Below the pieces are notes generated by a model. It was not told where the DNA came from and made no database searches. It saw nothing but the letters and a program-made list of their open reading frames with translations. A stretch of DNA of 28,937 nt, taken from IMG/VR virus record IMGVR_UViG_3300048067_000040, positions 1 through 28,937 of that record; one strand, given 5' to 3'. The position numbers and the translations under genes were made by a program. Source of the stretch: a virus. Shown here in pieces: positions 28,501 through 28,937 of the stretch. Every line of letters begins with the position of its first letter. The first letter of the stretch is position 1.

Positions 28501-28937
28501 GCTCGGCAAATGGCGCGGGTATAACCATACAAGATGCTGTTAGCGCATCGACTGACGCGACGATTCTATGGGATGCAACAACCGACACGTTTGATTTCAG
28601 CCATCCTGTAGCTATTACGGGCGCACTTACTAGTACAGAATTGACTATTACTGGCGGCTCTAATACTGCTGACATTTATATAAATAACACATCACCAACA
28701 CTAGGTTTCACAGACAGCAACTCATTTTCTGATTCTAATGATATTTATATTGTTAGAGCAGGGTCAACAGGAGATTTACAGTTTCAGTTTTTTGATAACA
28801 GTGCAAATACCACTACAACCACATTTCAAATTGATGAGACAGGCAATACCACCATCGCAGGCACCATATCTAGTGGGGCTATCACTAGCAGTGGCATTTC
28901 ATCTTTTGGTAACGGAACGACGGTAGGAGGTATCGAG
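25518..28937 (+). CDS. Tail tip / receptor-binding protein J-like with fibre extension (3' partial)
   Basis: Open from the ATG at 25518 to the window end (1,140 codons, no stop). It opens with a hydrophobic ~45-residue Gly/Ala-rich segment, as in J-like tip proteins. Then come the tip core (KIVYGKMRVGGQVVFISNSG; ALCLRDYMLDDKYGLGE; QIRANIEQLLASMGGMLTYSGGKY; GDTINVTNDRLDY), two fibronectin III-like domains (VTNLTLTETAFKG... ; APTSASATGGIQTITAEW...), a DDAIGNSQIADDAVDITKI linker, a beta-rich domain and a fibre start (LDNLDSTQFLRSDQNDTMNG, then NTATLDVEDKNITINYG). It ends in the shaft repeat GAITSSG. The piece at 1-1684 is probably its C-terminus. Confidence 0.9.
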   Translation, partial: MAIAAVAGLASLGGAALAGFVTSFAVGLGYFALGAGLSMVSRALAPKPNIGAQMRGITQTSREPAGSRKIVYGKMRVGGQVVFISNSGDDNKYLHMAIAFASHEIESYEEIWFNDKKVWTLSGGFQSDWGTYVTIDRKFGTAGQAASTDLVNANVLWTTNHKLSGIAYIAFRLEWDADKFPQGVPNITAVLKGKKVYDPRSSSTGWSQNPALCLRDYMLDDKYGLGEVTANIDSTALTAAANLCEEQVTLDAGGTQDRYQCNGVIETGNQIRANIEQLLASMGGMLTYSGGKYFIDGAEYKTPTLTFTEADVISDIQTQTKQSRRGVYNGVKGIFVSEEKNYKVLDYPPQISSTYATEDGDPIYLDMALPFVTNNTQAQRLAKIALLKSRQQVVINMTVNLKGLKVKVGDTINVTNDRLDYSSKVFQVIDYSLAIADGGALAVNLACIETASAIYDWTTSDEEDFLSGGELDLYDGRTVANVTNLTLTETAFKGPDGNLISAVDLTWTGPTDAFVELYKVRYNKTGTTNYFYASTREPRVYISGLDITSNYDFRVKAENLIGVSSTGTTLSNQALSGDTTAPSAPTSASATGGIQTITAEWTNPSDIDFKHTEVFVNTSNSIPATPTAVVDGEEYIVTGLSGAATRYFWLKSVDFSGNKSAATASFSGASVVADSSDIGDDAIGNSQIADDAVDITKIANTLETTNFSTTNGTGWQIKTDGTATFNDVNVRGEVVATQLNVQDATISGSLKANELSDGIVKITSVSQEVWNEIESRVGSTTGSTGFFESASGNLTGGDLTLTTASTKPHTLGQTVYFELDAIYFWSSATSVSGDDLLLDVKFQHSTDNVTYTTANTTQITVERHNYFNGFMYDIDNSVQYQLTGLAAGNYYFRVSLEPVGATPNAFSIAYQGVPVTFEVNEIGTGTVATGGNADTLDNLDSTQFLRSDQNDTMNGSLIVTGDLTIQGTTTTLNTATLDVEDKNITINYGAGDTSGSANGAGITIQDAVSASTDATILWDATTDTFDFSHPVAITGALTSTELTITGGSNTADIYINNTSPTLGFTDSNSFSDSNDIYIVRAGSTGDLQFQFFDNSANTTTTTFQIDETGNTTIAGTISSGAITSSGISSFGNGTTVGGIE

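Noticed and set aside
1-28937. CRISPR arrays, tRNA genes, insertion sequences, integrase and attachment sites
   Set aside because: No regularly spaced repeats, cloverleafs, transposase motifs or tyrosine/serine recombinase motifs were found on either strand.

Overview
The window reads as a nearly complete genome of a tailed dsDNA phage with siphovirus tail architecture, about 29 kb, moderate G+C and tightly packed, with many ATGA/TAATG overlaps. Terminase, portal, HK97-fold capsid, tail tube, G/GT frameshift chaperone, 628-residue tape measure and a J-like tail tip define the class. Tail-fibre phrases of the 'LDNLDSTQFLRSDQNDT' kind, the 'ISMNDLREFFG' structural protein and several small hypothetical proteins are of types I associate with uncultured marine phages. 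The host is probably a proteobacterium (GTA-type holin, M15 endolysin, NinB- and NinG-like proteins), but the sequence does not fix it. No integrase, DNA polymerase, tRNA or CRISPR array was seen.

Layout. 1-5676 (+): C-terminal half of a tail fibre with an S74 autocleaving chaperone, small structural proteins, then a lysis group (two small membrane proteins, holin, M15 peptidase). 5667-6463 (-): two small genes forming the only leftward coding block. 6464-6658: divergent control region. 6659-8367 (+): early genes including a putative annealing protein, an SSB-like protein and an XRE regulator. 8368-8754: gene-free, but dense in RNA and promoter signals. 8755-12461 (+): putative replication-associated protein, PD-(D/E)XK nuclease, NinB-like protein, HTH-phosphoesterase, zinc ribbon, NinG/HNH-like protein. 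12462-13717 (+): very small genes with hairpin-fitted leaders, including a sigma region 4-like protein. 13743-13765: terminator. 13857-28937 (+): terminase, portal, head, connector and tail genes, ending inside the tail tip/fibre gene.

Both window ends lie inside open frames of the same fibre type, so the contig is probably a circularly permuted genome cut inside one roughly 1,700-residue tip/fibre gene. The ends do not join in frame as given.

The least ordinary features are regulatory: (i) hairpins placed directly before AAGGGAGAAGG ribosome-binding sites, some containing the stop codon of the preceding gene and repeated on both strands; (ii) five intergenic extended -10 promoters (TGnTAWAAT) lacking a -35 box, each 18-28 nt before a start codon; (iii) a 387-bp gene-free region with a candidate small RNA, an operator-like palindrome and a long-range RNA helix; (iv) a programmed -1 frameshift site with an adjacent 14-bp stimulatory stem.
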